The notes: generated by a model not told the origin, from the sequence alone. A stretch of 64,000 nucleotides of DNA from Mesaphorura yosii (GCA_009869945.1 WIXG01000065.1:1-64000); one strand, 5' to 3'; shown: positions 35,111 through 47,810, numbered from the stretch's first letter. Numbers and translations are program-made.

Positions 35111-35830
35111 TATTGATTGAATTGTTCAAGAAAGTCTACCAGCCGGTTAATCAAGAACCGATGAGATGATCAAGTCAGCTTGTGTTTCGTTATCCAGTAG
35201 TCAATTTAAATGATCTCTCCAACTAAAGCACTATTAATTGAAAAAAGTTAAATAGGATCACCGATTCTCGGTAGGGATTACGAGTGAACCTTTCGTTGTT
35301 GGTTTGCGTCGCAGTCGCTTAACTTTTGGTACCTGAAGGCTCAAAGCTGAATCGTAAAGTGAAGCTGGACTCAGGAGCATCTGCCACAACCACAACAGAA
35401 GACGCACAAAGAGCTGGATGGATCGCTGCCCGCTAAATTCTTTACCGGCTTTAGTACAAAAAATCTCTCAACTTGAATTCTTGCTTGCTACCTTTTGAAA
35501 CATTTGAAAAGATCTCACTTGACAAATCTGAATTTAAGTGCTGTGTTGAATCAGGGTATGCACATGTGATGCCAATAAATTACTGTGACTGTTCAACTAA
35601 TTGAAGTTCCACAATCGGCCCTGTTGCAAGCAAAAGTGGACAGAGTAGAAGCATCCCATCGCCTTGAACTTAATTTGGTAAGCATCTAACGCTGGTAATT
35701 AACGACCATTTCTTACTATGATCAGATATGGAACTAAATGTGTTTCATGCTACAGGTGATGAAATCGCACGCCTAAATGGCGCATGCTGGGTGAAGTCAA
35801 GACAGTCAAGGTCAAGAGACATTCGCTAAG
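35111..35830. promoter_or_regulatory. Divergent MCM7 / RPC1 intergenic region, likely shared promoter
   Basis: 720 nt lie between the two start codons and no exon is seen. Both genes are housekeeping genes. Any 5' UTR introns would reduce the true promoter further. No individual motif can be assigned with confidence. Confidence 0.45.
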
Positions 35831-38800
35831 ATGGTCAAAGAAATAGTTCGAGACTTCAAACCAGCGTTCACTGTGTAAGTTAATGGAAGTGGGCTGCAGT
35901 CACAGTATCCTAATGTGACTGCCGATCTCGGTCCAAGAAAAAGGAATTAAATGAAAATGAGTGCTACAAGCTAATCATGTTCATGTATTGTTGGTTTCCA
36001 GTTCCAGTGTTCGCTTTACAGTGGCAAACTCGGAAGAAATACGAAAACAGGGTCAACTGAGTGTCGTCGCGAAACATTTGTATCAACAGGATGGAAAGAG
36101 AACTCCCGTGTACAATGGCGCCTTGGATCGGCGAATGGGAACGTGTTCGAAAGATGCAAAATGCACGACTTGTGGAAAGGGCTTGGCTGAGTGTATTGGT
36201 CATTTTGGATTTCTGAATCTGGAACTCCCCATTCTTCATATTGGATTCTTTCCTGCGCTTCTCAATATTTTACAATGTATTTGCAAGACATGCGGAAGCG
36301 TTCTGCTGAAAGCAGAGGACAAAGAAAGGTTTCGCAAGAAACTGCTGCGAAGCGAACTCAGCTATTTAGCCAAGAAAGCTCTCCGGAAGCAAATGATCAC
36401 ATTGGCTCGCAAAATCCACGTTTGCTTCAAATGCGGAGCGTCAAATGGCATGATCAAGAAATGTGGATTGCTCAAAGTTGCACACGATAAGTTCCGTCAT
36501 GCTCGAAAGGGGCCTTTGCTCAAAGAGTTTCAGCATGAATTCAATCTGGCGACATCCAATCAGTACTCGCATTTGGATCCGACGATAGAAACACTGAACC
36601 CTTTAAACATTTTATCCATCCTGGAACGAGTTCATTGTGACGATCTGATTCTGTTGATGATGGGCAATGAGCAATTCCGTGGGAAGCCAGAAGACTTGCT
36701 ACAGACCACAATTTGTGTACCACCCATTTGCATCCGACCGTCTGTGGTATCTGAATTGAAGGCTGGGACGACAGAGGACGACATAACGATGAAGATCAGT
36801 GAAATCTGTTTCCTAAACGAAGTACTCATCAAGCATCGAGACTCTGGTGGCAAGATCGAAATGCTGGCCGAAGATTGGGAGTTTATCCAAACACAGTGTG
36901 CCTTGATAATCAACTCTGAAGTGTCAGGGCTTCCTTCGCATAATATCGGCAAGAAGAAAATGGGCAGAGGGTTCGTTCAACGTCTGAAAGGCAAGCAGGG
37001 GCGTTTTCGTGGAAATCTCTCTGGCAAGCGTGTAGACTTCTCGGGACGAAGTGTGATATCTCCCGATCCCTCGCTTACTATTCAGGAGGTCGGCGTGCCA
37101 GTGCATATGGGGAAGATTTTGACGTATCCCGAGAAGGTGAATCCACACAATATCAGCCGTTTGAGGAAACGGGTTCAAAATGGCCCGGAGCTGCACCCGG
37201 GCGCAAACTTCATCATCAACAGAGACGGAACTGTGAGAAAGTACTTGAAGTACGGCGACCGCAGCAAAATGGCGGCTGACTTAAGGCACGGGGATACAGT
37301 TGAAAGACATTTGTGCGATGGTGATATCGTTTTGTTCAATCGACAGCCATCCCTTCATCGACTCAGCATCATGTGTCATCGAGCCAAGATCCTGGAGGGA
37401 CGAACGCTCAGATTCAACGAATGCGTATGCGCTCCTTACAACGCTGATTTTGATGGTGACGAGATGAATATTCATGTTCCTCAAACTGAGGAAGCACGAG
37501 CCGAGGCGCTCGTACTCATGGCGAACGCATCAAATCTGCTGACACCACGAAACGGAGAGTTGATGATCTCAGCCACGCAGGTATGCAAACAGGGGCGTTT
37601 GTCTTCGAGGAGCTGTCAAAATTGATGTCTTACTTTTCTTTCGCAGGATTTTTTAACCGGCGCTTACGTTCTTACAAACAAAGACGAATTCTTCTCCAGG
37701 TGCGAAGCTTCGCGGATCATTTCCGCTTGTGTAGTCGACGCAAAAGAATTGATCAGGTTACCAAAACCAGCCATTGTCAAACCCGTCGAGTTGTGGACTG
37801 GCAAGCAGCTGATTTCCCTTGCCTTCAGACCGAATGACTCATCAAAGGCCAAAGTTAACTTGAGAGTCAGAGGAAAGAATTACGCTGGATCAGGGGAAGA
37901 ATTTGCCGAAGGCGACAATTTCCTTGTGCTTCACAATTCACAACTCATGGCTGGAGTTCTGGACAAGGCAACCATCGGCTCCGGGGGAAAGCTGAACGTA
38001 TTTTATGCACTTTTGAAGGACTACGGAAAGGAAGCGTCTTGTTTGGCCATGTATCGACTGGCTTCGATTACTTCGAAGTTCCTGATGAATCGAGGATTTT
38101 CCATTGGGATTGGTGACGTGTACCCTGGAATCCCACTTCTGCAGGCCAAGAAGGATTTAGTTATGAAGGGCTACACAAAATGCTTTGAGCTGCTGTCGCA
38201 GCCAGAAGAAACTGACGGAGCTTGTGAAGGTGCCATCTTGAAAGAATTGTCCGACATTCGGGAAAAGGCCGGAAAAGTTTGTGTCCGCGAGCTGTCAAAG
38301 TTCAACGCTCCTCTGCTCATGGCCCAATCAGGCTCGAAGGGTTCGTATATTAACATTTCTCAAATGGTGGCATGTGTGGGGCAGCAAGCCATCAATGGCC
38401 ACAGAGTCGACGAAGGGTTTCAAGACCGAACGCTTCCGTACTTCCCGCGAGGAGCCAAGGGACCAGATGCCAAAGGGTTTGTGGCGAACAGTTTCTTTTC
38501 TGGACTCACTCCTTGTGAGTTCTACTTCCATGCTATGGGCGGTCGGGAAGGACTCGTCGACACTGCAGTGAAAACCGCTGAGACTGGATACATGCAGCGG
38601 CGTCTTGTGAAAGCACTGGAAGACCTTTGCTGCTTCTACGATATGACCGTACGGAACGCGGACGGGTACCTTGTTCAGCTTTATTATGGAGAAGACGGAC
38701 TGGACCCAATGCACATTGAAGACAAACAGAACCCCGTCGATTTCCTCCGAGTCTATTTAACTACCAATGCTACCTACACAGACCGGAGAAGCCCCTACTT

Positions 38801-40215
38801 GCTGGAGAAGGAGAAACGAACCCACTTGGAGACGATGAAGAATTCATCGAGAATCGGCTACAACAAAGTTTCTTCAGGCTTTGAGCGAGATCTGGAAAAA
38901 TTCGTCCTGAGCAATTCTTTCCGTTCTGAGCAACTCGTACACTTTCTGGACGAATGCTGGCTGAAATTCCAGAGAGCCACAATGGAGCCTGGCACAGCAG
39001 TGGGTGCGTTGGCTGCTCAAAGTATTGGAGAGCCCGGAACCCAGATGACTTTGAAAACTTTCCATTTTGCCGGAGTGGCTTCAATGAACATCACGCTCGG
39101 TGTGCCGCGTATCAAGGAAATCATCAACGCGTCCAAAACTATTTCTACTCCCATCATATCTGCCAAGTTACTGGAGTCAACTCCTGAGGCTGCTGTTGCA
39201 GTAAAGAATGAGCTGCGCAAGATTACGCTGGACGAAGTGATTGAAAGCATGCAGCAAATACTTCTTCCAGATGAATTCTTTCTACTGATACAACTATCAG
39301 TGAAGAGAATGGCGACAAGAGGCATCAGACCTCACATGGTGAGGACTGGCATCATGAATGCACTGAAGATAAGAAAGGCGGATGCTGTACGAGTTGTCAA
39401 GAATATGATTTGCATTTTCCCTCATGCCCTGAACAAATCACAACCATTCTTCGCGTTGCAGACACTGATGAAGTCTGTTCGAGGGGTCCACGTGAAGGTA
39501 AATCATAAATCCACATCCATTGACTTGATCTCGGAGCATTCTTAGCTTGCGAATCGCTACTAAATTCTGACTCTTTGCTTATGATTTCGTAGGGTGCTCC
39601 TGGAATCAACAGAGCTGTGATATCGTCGGACCAGGACGGCAAATTTGAGGTGCTGGCTGAAGGCGACAATTTTCGAGCTGCATTAACCACTCCTGGCGTT
39701 TGCCCGCGGACTACAACGACGAATAATATTTTCCAAATTCAGAGTGTATTGGGAATTGAAGCAGCAAGGTACAATGGCGAATGGTCTAATGAGTTTGGTC
39801 AATACTTGAAGCATTAATTAACCTTTTGTGAATGTGTTTTAGGACCTGCATCATCAAAGAGATCCAGTACACGATGGCGTCTCATGGCATGAACGTGGAC
39901 AAAAGGCACTTGACTCTAGTGGCCGATTTGATGACCTCACGCGGAGAAGTTTTGGGAATCACTCGCCACGGCCTCGCGAAGATGCGGGAGTCAGTTCTCA
40001 TGCTTGCGTCGTTTGAGAAGACCGCAGACCATTTGTTCGAAGCAGCCTACTTTAACCAAAAGGACACGGTGTCGGGAGTATCGGAGTCAATCATTCTTGG
40101 TCAGCCGACTCTCCTCGGCAGTGGATGCATGCAGACGGTGGAGAAACAAGTGCCAATTGTAAAAAGACCTAAGAATATTCTAGCTTTTGAAGACGCTCAT
40201 AGGTTTATGTCTTAA
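35831..40215 (+). CDS. POLR3A: RNA polymerase III largest subunit RPC1 (POLR3A)
   Basis: Catalytic subunit of RNA polymerase III, which makes tRNA, 5S rRNA and U6. Exons 35831-35874, 36002-37580, 37647-39497, 39593-39768, 39843-40215; phases close to 1340 aa (human 1390). The start MVKEIVRDF parallels human MVKEQFRET. Seen in order: clamp zinc-site cysteines ([21 protein letters not shown]), [36 protein letters not shown], the catalytic metal loop [10 protein letters not shown], the bridge-helix region [20 protein letters not shown], the trigger loop [19 protein letters not shown] followed by [13 protein letters not shown], and the C-terminal [30 protein letters not shown] and the overall pattern identify Pol III rather than Pol I or II. 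AATAAA at 40313. Confidence 0.97.
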
Positions 40216-40312
40216 CAAATTGCTCGATCGATTAACTTATCATTTCAACTTGTCATTTGTTTATTTTTTGATTGGTCTCGGAAATATGGCCAAGATTATC
40301 CTATACTTGTTA

Positions 40313-40318
40313 AATAAA
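40313..40318 (+). terminator. Poly(A) signal of RPC1
   Basis: AATAAA 97 nt after the RPC1 stop. A minus-strand AATAAA at 40260-40265, for the convergent gene, lies inside the RPC1 3' UTR, so the transcripts should overlap at their ends. Confidence 0.65.
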
Positions 40319-40394
40319 TAGGAAAATTTGTTCTCCATGCGTCCCTTGTCCGTTGTGGAGTGGAAATTAAGTAGATTTGCGACTGATTCGCAAG

Positions 40395-41146
40395 CTAAAG
40401 CTTGGGCCTCATTCTGCAACTAAGTTGCTCCTCCATTTGCATTTCATTGACATACGCTTTGATGACCCAGAGAAGGTAGAAATCGTAGAGCAGTGCGGCG
40501 ATGCCAAATCCGGTAATAAATAGTTTGTCAGCCATCAAGACAACAGCCGCCACTCCGACCACGATGGCGACGGACATGAGAAAAATTTTGGTTCGCCACC
40601 AGTAAAGACAACGGCGGAGATTCCTCTGAAAAAGTCGCCAAATTCCAAACAATTCAAAACTTCAGAAGGGCTCGTTAGACAAAGTCAGCACTTACGGCCT
40701 TTGCTGCCAGGAAAATGAAGAGGAAGAACGGCATTTCAATGACGAATACTGTGAGTAAAAAGACGGTGATCCCGATCACTTGATCACCTGCAAATAGAGC
40801 GTGACAATGGAAATGGGATTAGGGTCAGAGTTTACTGTTTACACATTAAGCACATTAATGTGCTTGCTCACTTGGCAAAGTAATGAACTCGAACTGGATT
40901 CCATACTTGTCCAACTGCTCAATACTCCAGTCTTTGTAGACGGTAGCGAATACGAGGAATGTGGACACAACGACGAAGCAACAAATCGCTCGACCCTGAA
41001 CAAATTGCATCGCTCAATTAGTTTTGCACTGACTGATCGTTAGTCGTCAGTCGTTAAGTGAAAAATTGACTCACGATTGATAGCAGGGATATCAGCATAG
41101 CTCCCACTCTCAAAGGAATCACGCCCAGGCACGGGTTCGGAGCCAT
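40395..41146 (-). CDS. Small four-TM membrane protein of unknown function
   Basis: Exons (-): 41146-41075, 40995-40872, 40787-40696, 40625-40395; phases agree, 172 aa. It begins MAPNPCLGVIPLRVGAML. Hydrophobic segments: VGAMLISLLSIGRAICCFVV, running into FLVFATVY; IGITVFLLTVFVIEMPFFLF; MSVAIVVGVAAVVLMA; and FGIAALLYDFYLLWVIKAY. The layout (four TM, a loop with a conserved-looking WSIEQLDKYGI, YDFYLLWVIKAYV near the C-terminus) resembles uncharacterised arthropod 4-TM families such as DUF4728-type proteins, but that is only an impression. No signal for function. Confidence 0.72.
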
Positions 41147-42028
41147 CTTGTTGCCGGTGCGGTTTTACCTCTGGAATTGGCGTCAGTACCTACTGACGCA
41201 GTAATTCGGAGTATCTTTTATGACTGTGTATCAGTAGTACTGTGGCACTCAATTAAGTATGCCGACCCAGTCCACCAATTTACTAATTAGTTGGTACGTA
41301 GCTCGATCAAAAAAGTGAATGCTTACTTCTTCATACCTGCGAAACTTTCATATTTGTCGTGCAGTGTTATGCGCATTTGAGGATCTTCCCCTGTATGCAC
41401 CTTATGCTTGTGCACAGTCGGTAATGAGTTAATGAGGTAAGATTTCGACATGCTGGTCCTCATCACATCAACTTTATTCATTATACTTCATTTCAATACA
41501 ATGTGGATAATGGGTCAAGTGAATGTAAATTTCATTGTGATTGTCAGTGGTCGCAGTTTGGGCTGATGCTGATTGTAAAGGGATCTCGTGTTAATCTCAA
41601 CAGAGTACAACCAGTAAAAACTGATACTGACGCTTCTGGCACTGGCGCCATGATGTACAACAGCGAATGATCCTAATTGGCTCATAAGGCATAATGGAAA
41701 AATTACAAGGGGCCAGAATCCAACTACTTTATTGCCAAAAATCAATTTCTGGTGCATCGAGTCAAGACTCTCTTTTCGATTCTATTGGCAATTCGTATGG
41801 CCGTACACATTTCTATGCCGCCACTGTGTATTTCATTTTACACGCAAAGTAACGTACCAAGCCAAAGTTAATCAGGATATGAGGGCCCGGGTTGCGTTAT
41901 GATGAAAGCAAGCCGATAAGATGCTGGTGTTCGTGATCGCATGTAATAATCTCATCCAAAAATAGCAACTGCAACATTTTGTATGGAATATTGAAATTTT
42001 CCGACACTCCTGATTGGCTCTCACGAAG
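41147..42028. other. Intergenic region, no supported gene
   Basis: Divergent spacer between the four-TM gene (-) and the MORN5-like gene (+). An 80-codon minus frame at 41515-41757 has hydrophobic stretches but no splice partner or homology I recognise. Confidence 0.45.
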
Positions 42029-43838
42029 ATGGATCACTCAAACAACGAAACTTACGGCGAGTCTGAAGAATTCAGCTATGATAATGAAGAATTTAACCTG
42101 ACAGATACTGAGCGACAGGCTGGAGAAGCCCTTTCCGTTGTCCACCGAAACCACTTGAACACGTCAGACGAAGAATCGTTATCGTACGACAAGGAGAAAG
42201 AACAGGAAGAGTACAGAGATCGCTATGCTGCGAAAGCGAAAGACACCGATGCTGACAGCAACAGTAAGCATCCTTCGCCAGTTACGGCAGGGATGCCAAG
42301 TAAAGTAATCACAACTGAGGGAACAAAAACGGCTGGTCCCCAGATTCCCACCCACCCACCTCGATTTCGACGGAAGCAGAAACACCAGCCTCAGCCCGAG
42401 CCAGCCAAAGAGATCGATCCCAAGGCAAGCATTCACGTCTCGCGGATGAATATCACAGATCCAGTTCAGGCGCGTGAAATTGCCGAATTCGTGCTTGGTA
42501 AGCTGGACATCGATGTGGAGTTCTTGGAGAAGTACCCGCCCAAAGCGAAGCGTCTGTACAGAGAATCCGTGTCCTCCATTTCGATCACGTCACAGGATCA
42601 TGACACCACACGCCTGTACGCAAACGAGCCGTCTACAATGGACCTGTACTATGAAAAAGGGGAGAACGAATTGAAGCTAGAGCCGCTGGTGATTTCTGCA
42701 GACGGAGGTGTGGATAAAGAGAATCAAGTGCACCTGCATCGAAGTCGTAGGTGGTTTGGCCGACAGGAACCTGCAAGCATTCTGGACAGGGAGGCACAGA
42801 CTCGGGAAATGACGATGGTCAACGCAGGTGAGGCGGAGAAAGTGTTTCGGCACATGTACCCCTTGAATGACGACTACGTACCACCAAAGACGTCGTCCAG
42901 ACAGGCGTCACTGCAATTAAACGTCGATGCGGCCGAACAAGCTCCGAAAGGTGCGGGTCAGACAAAAGTTGGACCAAAAGTTAAGTGGAGTAAGAAACCA
43001 CGCGTGCTGCCGCCACTTCCACAAGATTACCACAAAGTCGAATCGTTCTGGACGGGGTCCACGTATCATGGAAAATACGTCAGCAGGCAGTTTGAAAAAG
43101 GGCGCTTTATGTATCCGCTAAGTAAACCTATCATCACTTAAATTCAATGTCCAATGCTTCAAAATTGTAAAGGAAATGCTTTTACAGTGTCCGCGTACGA
43201 ATCCGAGTTTCAAGATGGGCACATTGAGACGAAGAATCATTTGGGCCTCGTCACTTATCCACGGGGCGATCGGTTTGAAGGCAACTGGCGACGCGGTCGA
43301 TATTTGGCTGGGCGAATCACCTTCGCAGACGGCCTTGAATTCAGCCCTCATCGCTGGACGTACTGTACTCCACCTGATCGAAGGTCAGCATTATTTTCAA
43401 TTGGCAACAATTGCTAAACAACAAAATATAGCGTAAAAGCATGCATTTCCTTCAGATTCTACATTGAACGAGACGTCGGAATGAAGCAAGCTGGAAGAAC
43501 TTTGTACAGCGACTACCTGTCTCCTCCAGAAATTCCTCCCGGGTGCTACGACACTGGCGATGGAATTTTTAATCCGGACACACGAACTGTTACTGCGTTC
43601 ACGGGTCAAATTCTGGGGTGAGCCGAAACATTTCTTGTTCAATAGTAGAACATACGTACAGTGCTAGAAAAGAAATCAATATTTCGTCCAAATCATCCAC
43701 AGAATTCCTGATGACCTTGAAGTAGAGTGGATAATGCAGAATTGTCGCAAATCTAAACTCGTCCAAGAGCGTTACGTACCACGGTTTAGTCCAGAAAGAC
43801 TTCCGTGCTCATACGCACACAAGAACATGTGCGAATAA
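42029..43838 (+). CDS. MORN repeat-containing protein 5-like, with long N-terminal extension
   Basis: Exons 42029-43121, 43188-43383, 43456-43617, 43703-43838; phases close to 528 aa. The last 190 or so residues match MORN5, a roughly 160-aa protein linked to cilia and sperm in animals: MORN-type HGKYVSRQFEKGRFMYP, TYPRGDRFEGNWRRGRYLAG, FADGLEF, HRWTYCTPPDRRFYIE, EIPPGCYDTGDGIFNPDTR and EWIMQNCRK. The first 340 residues have no MORN repeats. They are acidic at the start (Glu/Asp-rich, residues 10-80), then Pro/Lys/Gln-rich, then contain segments such as FVLGKLDIDVEFLEKYPPK. They look like the extended flagellar-protein style but match no family I know. They are in one uninterrupted exon with the first MORN motif, so the fusion is directly encoded. 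AATAAA at 44016. Confidence 0.8.
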
Positions 43839-44015
43839 CAAAATTTCCAAACAAGAACGCGAGAACGAGAAGCGACCGCTGATGTCTTGTGTAGCATGGG
43901 CAAATGAGCCCTCAGCTCGGATATTTTTTTGGTATGACTTAGATATTTTGCTTAGTGAGTATAATGTAAATACTTTATGCAAGCTAAACATTTTGTAATT
44001 TGTAATCAACTAATC

Positions 44016-44021
44016 AATAAA
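44016..44021 (+). terminator. Poly(A) signal of the MORN5-like gene
   Basis: AATAAA 178 nt after the stop, just before the stop codon of the convergent ionotropic receptor gene at 44053. Confidence 0.6.
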
Positions 44022-44052
44022 ATACATAGAAGGGAAGTAAACCATTTGTTCA

Positions 44053-46674
44053 TTACTCCAGCAAGATTGACGTATTCCACAATCGAAAACCTACTGTCTC
44101 CGCAAGCAGCAGGCACAATGAAGCAATTATGCTGAAACTCAGCACTTGAAATATTACTGCAGTTTCCTCCAAGCCGAGTTTCAAGTGATGAAGTCGATTC
44201 TTAAAGAAACAAGTGGGTTGTGTGTTTATCGTGTAGTGGTTCAGGTACCGCTTATTCAGACCGTGTTCCTTTATCTTGATGATCCTTCAGAAACAAAGTG
44301 CGTGCAGGCGCACGTATTAAATTTTACCGTATTTTTATCGCTGCACCTCTAAAGTCCAAATATCCTTACTTGTTATTAAAGATGTCCTGGAATGGCGACC
44401 CTTTCTTGATGACGAATCCACTTTGCACATACCCACGATCGACCGGAAACCCCAAAATGGTGCTGCAAATGAACTCCTCAATATTTTCCTCATAGCTTGG
44501 AAGCAAGCCAAGGAATGAATCCCAGTAGTAAATTAGCATCATTTTCTGCTCCATAATTCCGGTTTTCACTTCGTCGACCGAATTCAGAGGAAGTACGTTG
44601 GGAATATTGTAGTACTCTCGTATTCCCTGCACGAACAATTACATTACTTGACAAGGCAATTTAAAGCAGACGTCTCAAAAACAGTATCGCTGGACAAACA
44701 CTTCACCTAAATGGTGACGTACCTTCACGAAGTACGTCATTGAAATACTATAGTTACTATAAGCCAGTGTGTAATTATGCTCGAGAAGATCTTGAAATGA
44801 ATTCATCATTGGATTGTGAACGGAGAGCTTCGAGACGAGTAATCCCAAATACGCTGAATAAATTATGAGGCAAAATGACGCACCACTTAAGAAAATGAGC
44901 TTCAGGGACCAGGAGGACGGAGAAACGTGCCAGCCTATTTAATTAAAAATTACCTTCATTCCAATTTGTACCGATTTCTCCTGAAACTTACTTCTTTGAC
45001 AGAAGTACGCAAACCCCCAGAGAAATGCTTCATCCTCGATTGATTTTACTTCTTGGCTGTAGTCTCGGAGGTACGCGTTTCTTATCCATGTGCAAATACT
45101 TATTGACACAATCAGCAATGCTATTATCAGGGTAATGGCAATCCATTCCTTCTGTGGAAATATCTTCATAAAAGTGTTGGGTCGGATTACGTAGGTTGGG
45201 TCTTTGCAGAAGGCCATTATTCTAGCCAAAATCACAACGTACGGTCATGTTTAAAAGCATTATATTTCGGGTGACTTAAATTAAATTCAGCAACTAACTG
45301 TAATGGAAAGGTTGGCTGCAGAACTGTGGAAATGTAAAACGTTGTAGGAATGTACACGTTTTGACTGATGCAAATGTCAGCTGTATTATTCTCCAGGCTC
45401 ACATGTATATCGCTGTCACGAGTTAAGTACCCATAAGCCGTCATGGCGTGCTCGCTGGAAAAAAAACAGAAAGATAGTTGCACACATGATGAAATACATT
45501 GAAATAAACGGTTGTCTGTTCTGTTGTGGTTCCAACCTGAAATTCAATGTAAACTGAAGATCTCTGAATAAACTGACCCCGAATCCACTTTCTAGTTTGG
45601 GTTCATCTGTCTCGATTTCGGTAAGTGCAAAAAGCACTTCGAACGGGTACTCGTCCTAATAAAACGAATAGCGAATGCATCCACGATTGTAATTTTAATT
45701 ACAGTCTTTCACCCAGCACGTTATAAACTTACTCCTCCTATTGCAATTGCGGTGATGGGCACCTGGTAAAAATTCTGTCTGCGCTGCACTTTGCTAGACA
45801 TATAAAACGGGATCATGGAAATCTTTGCATCGGAGGAGTTGTGACTTCTCGTTTGATTTTCTTCCTCAACGCGTTCAGATTCAGACGAGAAGAGGAGTTT
45901 TGTAACGCTAACATTTTTAACGGAGTACGAGACCCAGACTTGCCACTGAATACTTGTATCGCTTGAAGCTGGGACTTTTTCTTTTTCTTGTAGTGACGGT
46001 AAATCCTTCTTCAAACCCAATGACCTTCGAACAATAATAACATTCGGAAACAAAACGTACACATTTGTTGATATCGTGAACGTTTCCTTCGATAATGACT
46101 TCATTGCCTTTGCCACGCCAGCTTCATCTTCCAGTGGGTTCGGCCATACTAAAAGAAAGTACAGCTGAACGTTGAGACGTCGGGGTGAAGCACGCCTATA
46201 GTACGATGTCGTGGGTGCATTGTAGTAGTAGTAATTTTCAATTCTGCCAGCCATATACTCAAAATTGGATCGGTTCTCCGTATTTATGATTACCATCGTC
46301 AGCGAATTGTTCGCGTAGTCGAACTGAAAAGAAGAATTCGTTGTCTCTTGCAGGGAAATAAAGTTGGCCGCATCGTAGAACGAGATTTGAACGTTGGCTA
46401 TCAACGATTGGAGCTCCGAACTGATTGACACTGCAATGCACATTCCGATATTAGTATTCCATTCGCGGTACCGTAGCCGTTTACGAAATTAAACACCTTG
46501 ACCGTCATTAAAGACAATGAAGTTGAATCGAGTGATTGTGTCGGAGTCGAAGGCGTTGAACGGATTCTTGCGAAGCTGCTTCATGTCAATAGACGCGAAA
46601 GTTTTAATCTCGAATCCAGCGGTGATGGACACGATAGCAAGATAAATCCTGAGTTCGCTTAACTTCTTAGACAT
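44053..46674 (-). CDS. Divergent ionotropic receptor (IR), iGluR-related ligand-gated channel
   Basis: IRs are chemosensory or environmental sensors of protostomes. Exons (-): 46674-46497, 46430-45733, 45655-45537, 45454-45299, 45221-44992, 44934-44723, 44626-44370, 44284-44053; all phases agree, 693 aa. The long N-terminal region is N-glycosylation rich with no clear LIVBP domain. Then TM1 IAITLIIALLIVSISICTW, the pore region DEAFLWGFAYFCQR..SPSSWSLK, and TM3 FCLIIYSAYLGLLVSKLSV, the counterpart of the iGluR SYTANLAAFL helix. The S2 lobe ends GFPVDRGYVQSGFVIKKGSPF and IIKIKEHGLNKRYLN, followed by TM4 VIFQVLSFSIIASLCLLLAE. The typical S1 ligand Arg and S2 Thr/Asp are not evident. That, together with low overall similarity, fits the divergent, lineage-specific IR class. 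Confidence 0.85.
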
Positions 46675-47309
46675 TGCGAAATGTTGGATCCAAGGCCCTG
46701 TTCTGTTCGCGTTTTCCCGTTACGCCTCATCATGCTGGAGTTTTACTAATACGAAAAAGTTCAGTTTGGGTCGGCATCATACGACACTTTGCTATCGACG
46801 TGGTTCACTTTATTCCACTTTCAGTAAAAACTCTCAGCTCCATGAACATCGTAAATTCCAAATATTAACAATAATAGTCAGAATTGCCGAGTATTTCGAA
46901 TAAGAGGTTCAGCAGTGCAGTGAAGTGTGGGCCTGGTTAAATATTCAGCCATTCATAGATAATGATCGTTTGAAGTGCCTGCATTGAAGTTCTTAGAGAA
47001 TATCGCGTGCATGAGATCTCTTCTCTGAAGATCACATTTAAAATTTAAATGTTCAACCGATTGACGTGCACCGGAGCGGAAACATGGGCAAATTCACATA
47101 TTTCTGTTATTTTGCATTGAATATTGATTTTGTTCTTGGTCCCGGTTTGGAACGAGTTGAAGTATTCAGCAAACTGATTTGTAGGTTGGTAAGTAAGTAC
47201 TATACACTGAGAGAGAATTAGCAATTTTATTCACGTGAGCTGTTATTGTTAAGTTAATTAAACTGTACGTTTCAGATTCCGGTTGAAAATGACGGATCAG
47301 GTAGTAGGG
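46675..47309. other. Upstream region of the IR gene, no supported gene
   Basis: Contains presumably the IR promoter and the 3' UTR of the next minus-strand gene. Nothing else seen. Confidence 0.45.
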
Positions 47310-47810
47310 TCAACGCTGACGCGCCGCGATGACATCGTGATTTCTTTCATAGCCGTTTGCAAAACGTCTGTTGTTATTATTCTGATGCCTTAACTCCATG
47401 TGATGATTGTTAGCCCCGGGATCTGGTCTTTGGAATCGTTGGTGATTTTGCAAGTTGTAGTTGTGGTTGGGATTGGAGATGGCCTTGCAAAATGGCTGAC
47501 AGAAGCATACGGCGCCGCAAGTGAGGAGGATGATAATCGCAATCCACAGTATTATTATGACAATGGATGGAGGTTCCTTCAACCTCTTGTCGACCACCTC
47601 GGGTTTGGCGTTGGGGTGCCCTGATCTCGTATCGGTGAGGTTATGAGAAGTGTTCACAATTGTGGTATTGTCTTCGCTTGACGAACTTTCGTTCGTACTC
47701 GGAGTCACTGGTTGTGGTAGCGGAAATGACAAGACTTGAGAGCAGGTAGGAAGTAACAATTTAATTAGTACGACAACGTACACAGGCGTACTTGAAGAAT
47801 TCACAATCAT
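47310..47810 (-). CDS. Small single-pass type I membrane protein, unknown
   Basis: One open exon, 166 aa. A hydrophobic leader (VYVVVLIKLLLPTCSQ) looks like a signal peptide. It is followed by a 60-residue Ser/Thr/Asn-rich ectodomain with several N-x-S/T sites (NESS, NTT, NTS, NLT). One strong TM segment follows (IVIIILWIAIIILLTCGAVCFC) and then an Asn/His/Gln/Arg-rich cytosolic tail. Not recognised. The ATG lies inside a longer transcribed-looking stretch: a 76-codon frame upstream (47761-48018) ends just after it in another frame, so a further 5' exon is possible. Confidence 0.55.
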   Translation of the reverse strand: MIVNSSSTPVYVVVLIKLLLPTCSQVLSFPLPQPVTPSTNESSSSEDNTTIVNTSHNLTDTRSGHPNAKPEVVDKRLKEPPSIVIIILWIAIIILLTCGAVCFCQPFCKAISNPNHNYNLQNHQRFQRPDPGANNHHMELRHQNNNNRRFANGYERNHDVIAARQR

